DNA of 6,597 bases, from contig CAJXPH010000154.1 of the NCBI GenBank assembly GCA_913057765.1, positions 1 to 6,597 on the forward strand. Direction: 5' to 3'. The notes beneath the pieces are model-generated. The model saw only the letters and a list, made by a program, of their open reading frames with translations, was not told the origin of the DNA and searched no databases. This DNA is from an uncultured Campylobacteraceae bacterium (GTDB taxonomy: Bacteria; Campylobacterota; Campylobacteria; Campylobacterales; Arcobacteraceae). The translations under genes were made by a program, and so were the position numbers. Positions 1 to 5,812 of the stretch are shown here, in pieces (the first letter of the stretch is position 1; each line of letters opens with the position of its first letter).

Positions 1-42
1 CTATCCTCTTCGTCGGCAGCGTCAGATGTGTATAAGAGACAG
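1..42. other. Illumina Nextera i5 adapter (sequencing artefact)
   Basis: This is not native DNA. Bases 10-42 match the Nextera read-1 transposase adapter, and 24-42 are the 19-base Tn5 mosaic end AGATGTGTATAAGAGACAG. Bases 2-9 read TATCCTCT, which I recognise as the Nextera i5 index 503; base 1 would be the last base of the preceding flow-cell sequence. Native sequence starts at about 43, only 30 bases before the first gene, so that gene's promoter is absent. Confidence 0.97.
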
Positions 43-72
43 ATTTAGAAATATAGAAATAAAAGGAAAGTT

Positions 73-1032
73 ATGAGTATTCAAAATTTACAAGAGGCAT
101 TAAGTTTTTTTATTATTGGTTTTTTAGAACTATCTGTTCTCTTTTTAGGAATTAGTTTTTTTGTTGAGATATTAAATATTTACATGAATCCAAAGAAAGT
201 TCAAAAGGTTTTATCATCTAAAAAAAGTGGATATTTAATTGCCTCCCTTTTAGGAGCTATTACTCCATTTTGTTCTTGTTCTAGTGTACCTCTTACCATG
301 GGACTAATTAAAGCAAAAGCAGGGTTTGGCCCAATTATGACTTTTCTTTTTACTTCACCATTACTTAATCCAATATTAGTTGTTGTCTTCTATATATCTT
401 TTGGTCTTGAAATTACATTAGTTTATTCTCTTATAGCATTAAGTGCATCGTTATTAGCAGGTGTGACTTTGGAAAAATTGGGTTTTGAAAAATATATAAA
501 GAATAATGAATCTGAAAAAACAAATGGGAGTAGATTTTCATTAAAAAAAGAAGATGTTAGTTGTTGTTCAAGTAGTGAATCTCCCAAGGAGTTAAGTTTT
601 ATAACTACTTTAAAACAAAAGGTTTTTAATAAATCAATTGTATTAAAGACTTGGAAACAGTTTATTTCTTTTGTCCCATATATCGCAATTGGTATCGCTA
701 TAGGAGCATTTGTACATGGTTTTGTTCCTGAAGATATAATTACTAAATATGCCAGTAGTGATAATATCTTTGCAGTTCCTTTTTCTGCTTTGATTGGAGT
801 ACCTTTATATATTCGTGCTGATATGATGGTAGGGCTTGCTCCTGAACTTATAGATAAAGGTGTGAATATGGGATCTGTTTTAGCTCTTACAATTGCTGGT
901 GCGGGGGCTAGTTTACCAGAAATGATTATGTTAAAAAAGATTTTTAAATTACCTATTATGATATTTTTTGTGACAACTGTATTTACTATGGCTATTGGAT
1001 GTGGATATTTAGTGAATATCTATTTTTCATAA
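73..1032 (+). CDS. arsP: ArsP-like permease (DUF318 family), probable organoarsenical efflux protein
   Basis: An inner-membrane permease of the DUF318 family. The hallmark TPFCSCSSVPL is seen at residues 64-74, with Cys67 and Cys69. About eight hydrophobic segments can be drawn (near 10-35, 53-75, 86-112, 115-133, 198-217, 233-250, 264-283 and 294-315). They are split by a hydrophilic loop at 140-185 that carries a Cys164-Cys165 pair, and the second half has GVPLYIRAD at 242-250. The length of 319 residues fits the family. C. jejuni ArsP exports trivalent methylarsenite and related organoarsenicals, and its gene also precedes an arsR. The start is supported by AAGGA at 63-67. The next gene begins 33 bases downstream. 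Other DUF318 permeases have unknown substrates, so the family is firm, while the arsenical substrate is inferred from the motif plus the ArsR neighbour. Confidence 0.85.
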   Translation: MSIQNLQEALSFFIIGFLELSVLFLGISFFVEILNIYMNPKKVQKVLSSKKSGYLIASLLGAITPFCSCSSVPLTMGLIKAKAGFGPIMTFLFTSPLLNPILVVVFYISFGLEITLVYSLIALSASLLAGVTLEKLGFEKYIKNNESEKTNGSRFSLKKEDVSCCSSSESPKELSFITTLKQKVFNKSIVLKTWKQFISFVPYIAIGIAIGAFVHGFVPEDIITKYASSDNIFAVPFSALIGVPLYIRADMMVGLAPELIDKGVNMGSVLALTIAGAGASLPEMIMLKKIFKLPIMIFFVTTVFTMAIGCGYLVNIYFS

Positions 1033-1065
1033 GGTATAATACAAAATCTAAAAGGAGATAGTGGT

Positions 1066-1359
1066 ATGAATGATGAACAATTAGCTAAATGTCTAGCTGA
1101 ACTTGGTAATATTACGAGACTTAGAATTTTTAAACTTCTAGTAAAGGCAGGGCCAGAGGGATTACCTGTTGGAGTAATTCAAGAAAATCTTAATGTTCCT
1201 GGTTCTACACTATCTCATCATATTAGTAAACTATCTTCTGCAAATCTTATAAGCCAAAATAGAGATGGTAGAATTCTTAATTGTATTGCTAATTTCGATA
1301 TTCTAAATAGCGTTGTCTCTGAGTTAAATGATCAATGTTGTATCGGTATTAAATCTTAA
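1066..1359 (+). CDS. arsR: ArsR/SmtB-family metalloregulator with C-terminal Cys-Cys
   Basis: A 97-residue winged-helix repressor. Visible elements are the first-helix signature LGNITRLRIFKLL (residues 13-25), the recognition helix PGSTLSHHISKLSSANL (45-61), and the wing QNRDGRILNC (64-73). The classical ELCVCDL metal site in helix 3 is absent; that position reads GLPVGVIQENL. Cysteines are at 9, 73, 91 and 92, so the likely sensor is the adjacent C-terminal pair Cys91-Cys92. Some ArsR proteins with C-terminal cysteines respond to As(III), and one Shewanella protein with only a Cys pair responds to methylarsenite. A strong ribosome binding site, AAAGGAG at 1051-1057, lies 8 bases before the ATG. 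It sits 33 bases after the permease gene and 28 before the acetyltransferase gene, so it probably represses the whole operon. The operator would lie upstream of the permease and has been lost with the contig end. Confidence 0.88.
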   Translation: MNDEQLAKCLAELGNITRLRIFKLLVKAGPEGLPVGVIQENLNVPGSTLSHHISKLSSANLISQNRDGRILNCIANFDILNSVVSELNDQCCIGIKS

Positions 1360-1386
1360 AAAACACTTCTTATAAAAAGAGTTTTT
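1359..1386 (+). promoter_or_regulatory. Imperfect hairpin covering the acetyltransferase ribosome binding site
   Basis: AAAAACACTT (1359-1368) can pair with AAGAGTTTTT (1377-1386), with one A-A mismatch and the loop CTTATAAA. The right arm contains most of the AAAAAGAG ribosome binding site and ends one base before the ATG at 1388. It may dampen translation of the third gene or act as a weak terminator. The AT-rich stem makes it weak evidence. Confidence 0.3.
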
Positions 1387-1387
1387 G

Positions 1388-2146
1388 ATGTCATATATTA
1401 TTTTAAATAAAGAAAATATAAAAAATGAGCATATATGTTGTGCTTTTTCTGATAAAAAATGTATTGAAAGTTACGAAGCAAAAAAAACTTGGATAAGTTC
1501 ACAGTTTGATAATGGCTTTGTTTTTGAACGATTAGATGAAAGAGCAAAAGTCTTTATGGAAACTGTTCCTTCTGAAAGTGCTTGGGTTCCTATTCTTGCA
1601 GATAATTTTTTATATATTGGTTGTTTCTGGGTAAGTGGTAAATACAAAGGTAGTGGACATGGCAAAAATTTATTAGAAAAAGCAATTAATAGATGTAAAA
1701 AAGAAAATATAAATGGGTTAGTTACAATTGTTGGCAAAAAAAAGTTCCACTTTATGTCTGATACAAAATGGTTTTTAAAACAAGGTTTTGAAATTGTAGA
1801 AACTACTGATGATAATTTTATATTATTATCATTGAAAATAAATAAAAACGCGAACAATCCAAGCTTTAGAAAAAGTGTTTATGAAAAAAAAGTTTCAGAA
1901 AAGGGTTGTACTGTTTATTATTCAAATAGATGTCCTTATTCAGAATATCATGTTAAAAATTCTTTAGTTGAAAGTTGTAAAAAACGTAAGATACCATTGG
2001 AAGTAATTAAAATTGAAACTTTAGAAGAAGCTCAAAATTCACGTACTCCAGCTACAATCTTTTCTTTATTTATGAATGGTAAATTTATTACAACGGATAT
2101 TAGTGTTTGTATGGATAGTAGGTTTGATAAAATAGTTAAAATATAA
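1388..2146 (+). CDS. GNAT acetyltransferase with C-terminal YoaP/thioredoxin-like domain
   Basis: A predicted cytosolic two-domain protein of 252 residues. The N-terminal half is a GNAT acetyltransferase: the acetyl-CoA pyrophosphate loop is seen as GKYKGSGHGK (84-93), followed by LLEKAINRCKKENI and the late element WFLKQGFEIVE (128-138). From about 172 a thioredoxin/glutaredoxin-like YoaP-type segment follows, with GCTVYY, NRCPYSEY (Cys182) and a terminal stretch with RTPATIFSLFMNGKF. It is rich in cysteine, with nine (17, 18, 25, 79, 103, 174, 182, 197 and 241). I chose ATG 1388 because AAAAAGAG at 1374-1381 is suitably spaced; a TTG one codon upstream is the alternative. It is the third gene of the arsP-arsR operon. 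The substrate is unknown. Its position suggests modification or redox handling of a toxic, possibly arsenical, compound, but that is inference. Confidence 0.85.
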   Translation: MSYIILNKENIKNEHICCAFSDKKCIESYEAKKTWISSQFDNGFVFERLDERAKVFMETVPSESAWVPILADNFLYIGCFWVSGKYKGSGHGKNLLEKAINRCKKENINGLVTIVGKKKFHFMSDTKWFLKQGFEIVETTDDNFILLSLKINKNANNPSFRKSVYEKKVSEKGCTVYYSNRCPYSEYHVKNSLVESCKKRKIPLEVIKIETLEEAQNSRTPATIFSLFMNGKFITTDISVCMDSRFDKIVKI

Positions 2147-2151
2147 ATAGA

Positions 2152-2179
2152 ATAAATTACCACAGAAGTGGTAATTTAT
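2152..2179. terminator. Bidirectional intrinsic terminator between the arsP operon and slyD
   Basis: A perfect 12-bp stem, ATAAATTACCAC (2152-2163) against GTGGTAATTTAT (2168-2179), with the 4-base loop AGAA. It lies 6 bases after the acetyltransferase stop and 4 before the end of the converging slyD, so it can serve both strands. Confidence 0.85.
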
Positions 2180-2183
2180 ACAA

Positions 2184-2603
2184 TTAGATAATAGATTTAA
2201 TTGTTACAGAAAAATCTAAATCTTTTCCAGATAATGGATGATTAAAATCTATTACTACATCATTTTCTAAAATTTCTTTAACCATAACTTGTACTGGATT
2301 TCCATCTTCACTTTGCCCTTGAAGAGGCATACCAACACTTAGTTCTAAATCCCCAAAGTTTTCTTTTGGTACAGTTTGTTTTGCTTCTGGATTGTATTCA
2401 CCATAGGCTTCATCTGCAGGTACATTTATATCTGCAGAATCACCTTCATTTAATTCTGATATTCTAGCTTCTAAACCAGGAATAATTTGTCCACTACCAA
2501 AAGTAAATTCTAAAGGTTCTTTATCCATATTGCTATCAACAACCTCACCATCAATTTTTAATTCATACATCATTGCAACTACTTGTTCTTTTTCTATAGC
2601 CAT
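2184..2603 (-). CDS. slyD: SlyD-like FKBP-type peptidyl-prolyl cis-trans isomerase
   Basis: A cytosolic prolyl isomerase and chaperone of the SlyD type, 139 residues. The FKBP core is visible as FTFGSGQIIPGLEARISELN (33-52), ADEAYGEYNP (63-72) and FNHPLSGKDLDFSVTI (120-135). The insert-in-flap chaperone domain fills about 73-118 between the two core halves. The His/Cys-rich nickel-binding tail of E. coli SlyD is absent: the protein stops right after the core, so a nickel-delivery role is less likely. The start is supported by AAGGAAG (complement of 2608-2614). It lies downstream of the transporter gene on the same strand, but a terminator hairpin and a candidate promoter sit between them, so it is probably transcribed alone. 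The family assignment is secure; client proteins cannot be read from the sequence. Confidence 0.95.
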   Translation of the reverse strand: MAIEKEQVVAMMYELKIDGEVVDSNMDKEPLEFTFGSGQIIPGLEARISELNEGDSADINVPADEAYGEYNPEAKQTVPKENFGDLELSVGMPLQGQSEDGNPVQVMVKEILENDVVIDFNHPLSGKDLDFSVTIKSII

Positions 2604-2629
2604 ATTTCTTCCTTTTTTTATTTTGGCTA

Positions 2630-2638
2630 ACTATAGCA
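2630..2638 (-). promoter_or_regulatory. Candidate extended -10 promoter for slyD
   Basis: Read on the minus strand, the sequence is TGCTATAGT, an extended -10 (TGnTATAnT), 27 bases upstream of the slyD ATG. The -35 region (TTTATT) is poor, as is common for extended -10 promoters. It lies between the upstream terminator and the gene. Confidence 0.45.
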
Positions 2639-2664
2639 AAAAGTAATTTTATAATAAATAAAAG

Positions 2665-2688
2665 AAAAGAGGAAAAATCACCTCTTTT
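2665..2688 (-). terminator. Terminator of the YeeE/YedE transporter gene
   Basis: A perfect 8-bp stem, AAAAGAGG (2665-2672) against CCTCTTTT (2681-2688), with an 8-base loop. It starts directly after the transporter's TAA. On the minus strand the right arm CCTCTTTT leads into CTTTTATTT, giving a T-rich tail. Confidence 0.8.
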
Positions 2689-3768
2689 TTATATTTGATA
2701 ATCAGGAGTATTGTCTTTCCATTCGAAGATAAAACACATAGGTAGTTTATTTTTTCTATTTAAAAGTATTGCAGTAATTGTTCCTGAAATGAATATAGAA
2801 ATAATAGCAACAGCAGATGCAAATGCGAGTGTTGATAAACCAGTTAATCCTTGTCCTACTGTACAACCAATAGATAAAACACCACCTGTTCCCATTAGTG
2901 CTCCACCTATCATATTAAATTTTGCTTTATTCTCACCTTGACCTGAAGTACATCCAAAACTATATCTTCTATTTAGTTTTGACATGAAAAATGCACCTAA
3001 AAGTACACCTACTAGTAAGCTAATTGGAAAAGTCAAATCATTAACTCTATAGTTACTAAATAAGTCAATAGTTTGAGCTGTTGGATATACAAAACTAATT
3101 GCTTCTAAGTTAATAATTCTTTCTATACTTTCTTCACCAATTACACCAGTAACTCCCCAAGCTCCCGCCACAAGTAATCCTACAAGAGCTCCATCCCAAA
3201 GGCTAAATATTCTTTGAATTTTTTTGATAAGAAAAAGTAAAATTATAAATAAGATACCTACTACTGCATATATATTCATTGTAATATTTCCAAGAAGTGC
3301 AGACCATTCTAATAATGTTGGGTTGTTTATAATTGGGCTAAAGAAGCCATTTAAAAAGCCTTTAGCAGTTGCAAAAGCAAAGATTCCTATAAATACTAAT
3401 GCAATCAAAGAATTAGAGTCTCCTTGTGCAAATTTAATCAAATGTCTATTGCTACAACCATCTGCTAACATCATTCCTATTCCAAATAGTAGGCCTCCAA
3501 TGATTATTGAAAAGTAGTTTATATTTTCTCTATAGTAGTTTGATTCGGTTAAATCAATTTCATAATATGATGAGACTAAACTAGTAGATATTATGGCAAC
3601 GATAATAGCCATGATTACTGAAGAACCTCTCATGGTCGATTTTGTTAGTATATAATCTTTGATAGAACCACTAAAACAAAACTGTTTCTTTTGAGCAATC
3701 ATTCCAAAAATAATACCTATTCCTAAACCTAAAATATTTATAATTTCGTATATTTCAAAGTCTGACAT
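2689..3768 (-). CDS. YeeE/YedE family transporter (TsuA-like sulfur-compound uptake)
   Basis: An integral inner-membrane protein of about 359 residues with around nine hydrophobic segments. It has the four conserved cysteine motifs of full-length YeeE/YedE proteins: KKQFCFSG (Cys31), ADGCSNRHL (Cys105), SFGCTSGQGE (Cys273) and SIGCTVGQGLTG (Cys302). In TsuA of Spirochaeta thermophila equivalent cysteines line the path that relays thiosulfate, so thiosulfate or a related sulfur compound is the likely cargo. The longer frame begins at 3783 but has no ribosome binding site there. I chose the ATG at 3768 because AGGA (complement of 3775-3778) sits 6 bases upstream. No TusA gene, a common partner, is adjacent. 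A terminator follows its stop at once. The family is sure; the cargo is inferred. Confidence 0.88.
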   Translation of the reverse strand: MSDFEIYEIINILGLGIGIIFGMIAQKKQFCFSGSIKDYILTKSTMRGSSVIMAIIVAIISTSLVSSYYEIDLTESNYYRENINYFSIIIGGLLFGIGMMLADGCSNRHLIKFAQGDSNSLIALVFIGIFAFATAKGFLNGFFSPIINNPTLLEWSALLGNITMNIYAVVGILFIILLFLIKKIQRIFSLWDGALVGLLVAGAWGVTGVIGEESIERIINLEAISFVYPTAQTIDLFSNYRVNDLTFPISLLVGVLLGAFFMSKLNRRYSFGCTSGQGENKAKFNMIGGALMGTGGVLSIGCTVGQGLTGLSTLAFASAVAIISIFISGTITAILLNRKNKLPMCFIFEWKDNTPDYQI

Positions 3769-3813
3769 TAATTTTCCTAGCATAATAATTTATAATAATT
3801 TTAATAATAGTAG

Positions 3814-3819
3814 ATTATA
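3814..3819 (-). promoter_or_regulatory. Candidate -10 box for the YeeE/YedE transporter gene
   Basis: TATAAT on the minus strand, 45 bases upstream of the preferred start at 3768. No good -35 box is seen 16-18 bases further up, where the sequence is only T-rich. In such AT-rich DNA a chance match is possible. Confidence 0.35.
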
Positions 3820-3892
3820 TGATTTTTTACTAAATTAAATAAAATAAAAGTGTATTAGAGTTAATTTTTAAGTGTTTTTAAAAGATAGATTA

Positions 3893-3915
3893 GAAGAGGT
3901 TAATTAAACCTCTTC
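3893..3915 (-). terminator. Hairpin at the 3' end of the 87-residue gene
   Basis: A perfect 9-bp stem, GAAGAGGTT (3893-3901) against AACCTCTTC (3907-3915), with a 5-base loop containing the stop codon. On the minus strand the left arm encodes the last residues (Glu-Glu-Val). No immediate T-run follows, so it may be a terminator or a 3' stabilising hairpin. Confidence 0.5.
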
Positions 3916-4167
3916 GTCATCTACTCTCATATCATCAAGTGCACCTAAAATTTCTTCGGCATCTTCTTCTGTAAGAATATCTTTATCAATATCAACTAAC
4001 ACATCATCAAAGTATTTTTGTACATCTCTCATGTATTTTACTTCGTCTTTTAATGCATTGTCATTCTTCTTTTTTTTGATTTGAGAAACTAATTGTTCAA
4101 TAGATTCTTCAAGTTCTACCATAATGTCTTTTTTTAGTAACTCTTCTAATTCTTTTACTTTACTCAT
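3904..4167 (-). CDS. Small charged helical protein of unknown function
   Basis: I do not recognise this 87-residue protein. It has no signal peptide, membrane segment or cysteine. The first 40 residues are rich in Leu, Glu and Lys with roughly heptad-like spacing (KVKELEELLKKDI, ELEESIEQLVSQIKKKK), suggesting a coiled coil. Residues 54-87 are strongly acidic (FDDVLVDIDKDILTEEDAEE and a DDEEV end). It looks like a soluble dimeric or partner-binding protein. The start is backed by AGGAT (complement of 4173-4177). Candidate promoters for this gene and for the divergent DUF302 gene share the intervening 119 bases. A real gene is likely from the ribosome binding site, the coding-like composition and the terminal hairpin. 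No function can be given. Confidence 0.75.
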   Translation of the reverse strand: MSKVKELEELLKKDIMVELEESIEQLVSQIKKKKNDNALKDEVKYMRDVQKYFDDVLVDIDKDILTEEDAEEILGALDDMRVDDEEV

Positions 4168-4189
4168 AATTTATCCTATATTTTTTTGA

Positions 4190-4195
4190 ATTATA
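4190..4195 (-). promoter_or_regulatory. Candidate -10 box for the 87-residue gene
   Basis: TATAAT on the minus strand, 22 bases upstream of the ATG at 4167. That is a short but workable leader. The -35 region is not recognisable. Confidence 0.35.
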
Positions 4196-4229
4196 ACTAA
4201 ATATGAATAAAACATCTTTTTAATTTCTA

Positions 4230-4259
4230 TTTACAAAGACTAAACAGTCTTTATATATT
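4230..4259 (+). promoter_or_regulatory. Promoter with a spacer dyad upstream of the DUF302 gene
   Basis: TTTACA (4230-4235) and TATATT (4254-4259) are separated by 18 bases and resemble -35 and -10 boxes. The spacer is almost entirely filled by a perfect inverted repeat, AAAGACT (4235-4241), AAAC, AGTCTTT (4246-4252). This placement suits an operator for a regulator acting between the boxes. The downstream gene starts at 4287. Confidence 0.5.
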
Positions 4260-4286
4260 ATATAAAATTATTTAAAAAGGATGAAT

Positions 4287-4733
4287 ATGAAAAAAATGTT
4301 TGCTTCCGGAGTTATATTTACTTTAGCTATATCAGCTATGGCTTCTGGTATTGTTAATGTGTCTAGTGACTTTTCTGTAAAAGAAACTTCAGAGCGTTTA
4401 GAGACTATTTTAAAGAAAAAAGGAATGAAAATATTTAATCATATTAATCATTCCCAAGGTGCAAAAAGCATAGGTATTGATATTAGAGATACAGAACTTA
4501 TAATTTTTGGAAATCCAAAAGTAGGAAGTCCTTTAATGAAATGTCAACAAACAGTTGCTCTTGATTTACCACAAAAAGCCCTAATCTGGAAAGATGATAT
4601 GAAGAAGGTTTGGATATCGTACAATGACCCTAAATATCTTGTTCAAAGGCACAATTTAAAAGGTTGCGAAAAAGTTTTAGGAAAAGTAGAAAAAGCATTA
4701 GCTGGAATTACAAAAGCTGCTGCAACAAAATAA
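4287..4733 (+). CDS. Secreted DUF302 family protein
   Basis: A 148-residue protein with a clear Sec signal: basic MKK, then a hydrophobic run to about residue 19 with probable cleavage near AMA-SG. The mature part is a DUF302 domain, recognised from FNHINHSQGAKSIGIDIRDT (50-69), LIIFGNPKVGSPLMKCQQ (71-88), LDLPQKALIW and WISYNDPKYL (109-118). It has two cysteines (86 and 127). The family is an alpha-beta fold of unknown biochemical role, often exported in proteobacteria. The ATG at 4281 overlaps the ribosome binding site AAGGA (4277-4281), so I chose the in-frame ATG at 4287. It stands alone, with a dyad-bearing promoter upstream and a shared terminator with the converging hydrolase gene. Confidence 0.88.
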   Translation: MKKMFASGVIFTLAISAMASGIVNVSSDFSVKETSERLETILKKKGMKIFNHINHSQGAKSIGIDIRDTELIIFGNPKVGSPLMKCQQTVALDLPQKALIWKDDMKKVWISYNDPKYLVQRHNLKGCEKVLGKVEKALAGITKAAATK

Positions 4734-4757
4734 CTAGAGTTCTAACTCTAGTTATTT
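4728..4757. terminator. Bidirectional terminator containing both stop codons
   Basis: A perfect 13-bp stem, AAATAACTAGAGT (4728-4740) against ACTCTAGTTATTT (4745-4757), with loop TCTA. The TAA of the DUF302 gene (4731-4733) lies in the left arm and the TAG of the converging hydrolase gene (4748-4750) in the right arm. It serves both strands. Confidence 0.85.
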
Positions 4758-5659
4758 GATTTTACAACATCATATAAAATTCTTAAAAATTTTTCAGGAT
4801 TTAAAAAACCTTTTCCCCAAGTTTTATCTAAGTCTGCATTTGGTTTTAATGCTACAACTTCTTCTACCGTTTTACCTTCTTTTACAAGACTTTTCATTCT
4901 ATCTCTTAATATAACTAATGTATCTCGATAGTTTATTAGTTCATTTTTGTTTGAAAGCTTACCATGACCTGGGATGATTTTTGTTTTATCATCTACTCTT
5001 GTTAATATATAATTTACTGATTTTATAACTCCATCAATACTTCCCTTACTAGAGCTATCAATAAATGGATAAAATCCATTAAAATATATATCTCCTGTAT
5101 GGATAACATTTGAAGTTTTAAAGAAAACTACACTATCTCCATCTGTGTGAGCATTTGATTGGTGGATTATTTCTATTTCTTCATTGTTTAAGAAAAAAGA
5201 AATCGAATCATTAAATGTAACCATTGGAAGAGCAACTTTCTTTGCTGCAGGGATTTTTTTATTAAATGCTTTTATAAAGTTGTCTTTTGACATTCTTTTT
5301 CTTACATTATCATGAGAAACTATCACAATGCCATCTTTTGCAAAGTTTTCATTTCCCCCTGTATGGTCAAAATGCCAATGTGTATTTATAAGAAACTTTA
5401 TTGGTTTTTTAGAAATTTTAGAAATGGATGTTTTAATTTTTTTACTTAATGGCGCGAATTGGTCATCAATCATAAAAATGCCATCTTCTCCCACCGAAAG
5501 ACCAATATTCCCACCTTGACCCATAAGCATATGTATGCCATTGTTTACATTTATACTTGTTATTTGGACTTTTTCAAATGGGTCATGGGAATGTGCATAT
5601 AAACTACTTGCTGTTGCTAATGATGCAATTATGACAGTGAGTTTTTTTAAATAATTCAT
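4748..5659 (-). CDS. Exported metallo-beta-lactamase-fold hydrolase
   Basis: A 303-residue protein with a Sec signal (MNYLKKLTVIIASLATASS, likely cleavage after Ala22), so periplasmic. The zinc-site motifs are complete: THWHFDHTGG (His94, His96, Asp98, His99), NAHTDGD (His171), HTGDIYFN (Asp190) and PGHGKLS (His232). This set of ligands resembles secreted MBL hydrolases of the SoxH/quinoprotein-associated type and class B beta-lactamases. The C-terminal 70 residues are helical (RDTLVILRDRMKSLVKEGKT). AAGGA (complement of 5666-5670) supports the start. The substrate cannot be told: a beta-lactam, a sulfur compound or a lactone are all possible. It converges on the DUF302 gene, and no convincing sigma70 promoter was found upstream. 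Confidence 0.9.
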   Translation of the reverse strand: MNYLKKLTVIIASLATASSLYAHSHDPFEKVQITSINVNNGIHMLMGQGGNIGLSVGEDGIFMIDDQFAPLSKKIKTSISKISKKPIKFLINTHWHFDHTGGNENFAKDGIVIVSHDNVRKRMSKDNFIKAFNKKIPAAKKVALPMVTFNDSISFFLNNEEIEIIHQSNAHTDGDSVVFFKTSNVIHTGDIYFNGFYPFIDSSSKGSIDGVIKSVNYILTRVDDKTKIIPGHGKLSNKNELINYRDTLVILRDRMKSLVKEGKTVEEVVALKPNADLDKTWGKGFLNPEKFLRILYDVVKSNN

Positions 5660-5753
5660 AGTAAATCCTTTTTATTAATATTTCTATAATGATACTTCTA
5701 TTTAAAAACAAAAGACTTAAAGAATATATTTAATTATATTCCCCACATTCATA

Positions 5754-5782
5754 TTGACATTTAATTTTTTTGTATGTATAAT
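5754..5782 (+). promoter_or_regulatory. Consensus sigma70 promoter for the 45-residue peptide gene
   Basis: TTGACA (5754-5759) and TATAAT (5777-5782) are both perfect consensus boxes at the ideal 17-base spacing. This is the best promoter in the window. Transcription would start at about 5789, inside the palindrome that follows, which implies strong expression unless repressed. Confidence 0.85.
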
Positions 5783-5800
5783 TACGTAACTAGTTACATA
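5783..5800 (+). promoter_or_regulatory. Operator 1: palindrome over the transcription start
   Basis: TACGTAACTAGTTACATA holds the perfect 12-bp palindrome GTAACTAGTTAC (5786-5797), and 16 of the 18 bases are symmetric. It begins directly after the -10 box, where a bound repressor would block the promoter. A close copy lies at 5964-5978 before the MarR-type gene, which makes that regulator the likely ligand. Confidence 0.7.
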
Positions 5801-5812
5801 AAAGGAAAAATT

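Noticed and set aside
1035..1040. TATAAT between arsP and arsR as an internal promoter
   Set aside because: No extended -10 and no acceptable -35 (GTGAAT at 17 bases). A chance match is likely in AT-rich DNA inside a tight operon.
1471..1857. Long minus-strand open frame inside the acetyltransferase gene
   Set aside because: It mirrors a convincing GNAT coding frame, has no ribosome binding site, and its product shows no family features.
3224..3517. Plus-strand open frames inside the YeeE/YedE gene, also at 2711-2941
   Set aside because: They are antisense to conserved cysteine motifs and membrane segments of a clear transporter. Their products are low-complexity mirror images of hydrophobic codons.
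3970..4000. Possible EF-hand loop (DIDKDILTEEDA) in the 87-residue protein
   Set aside because: The loop lacks the central Gly, the hydrophobic position 8 and the Glu at position 12, so calcium binding is not supported.
5660..5740. TATAAT on the minus strand (5733-5738) as promoter of the hydrolase gene
   Set aside because: It is more than 70 bases from the start with no recognisable -35. Nearer TATAGA (complement of 5685-5690) also has no well-spaced -35.
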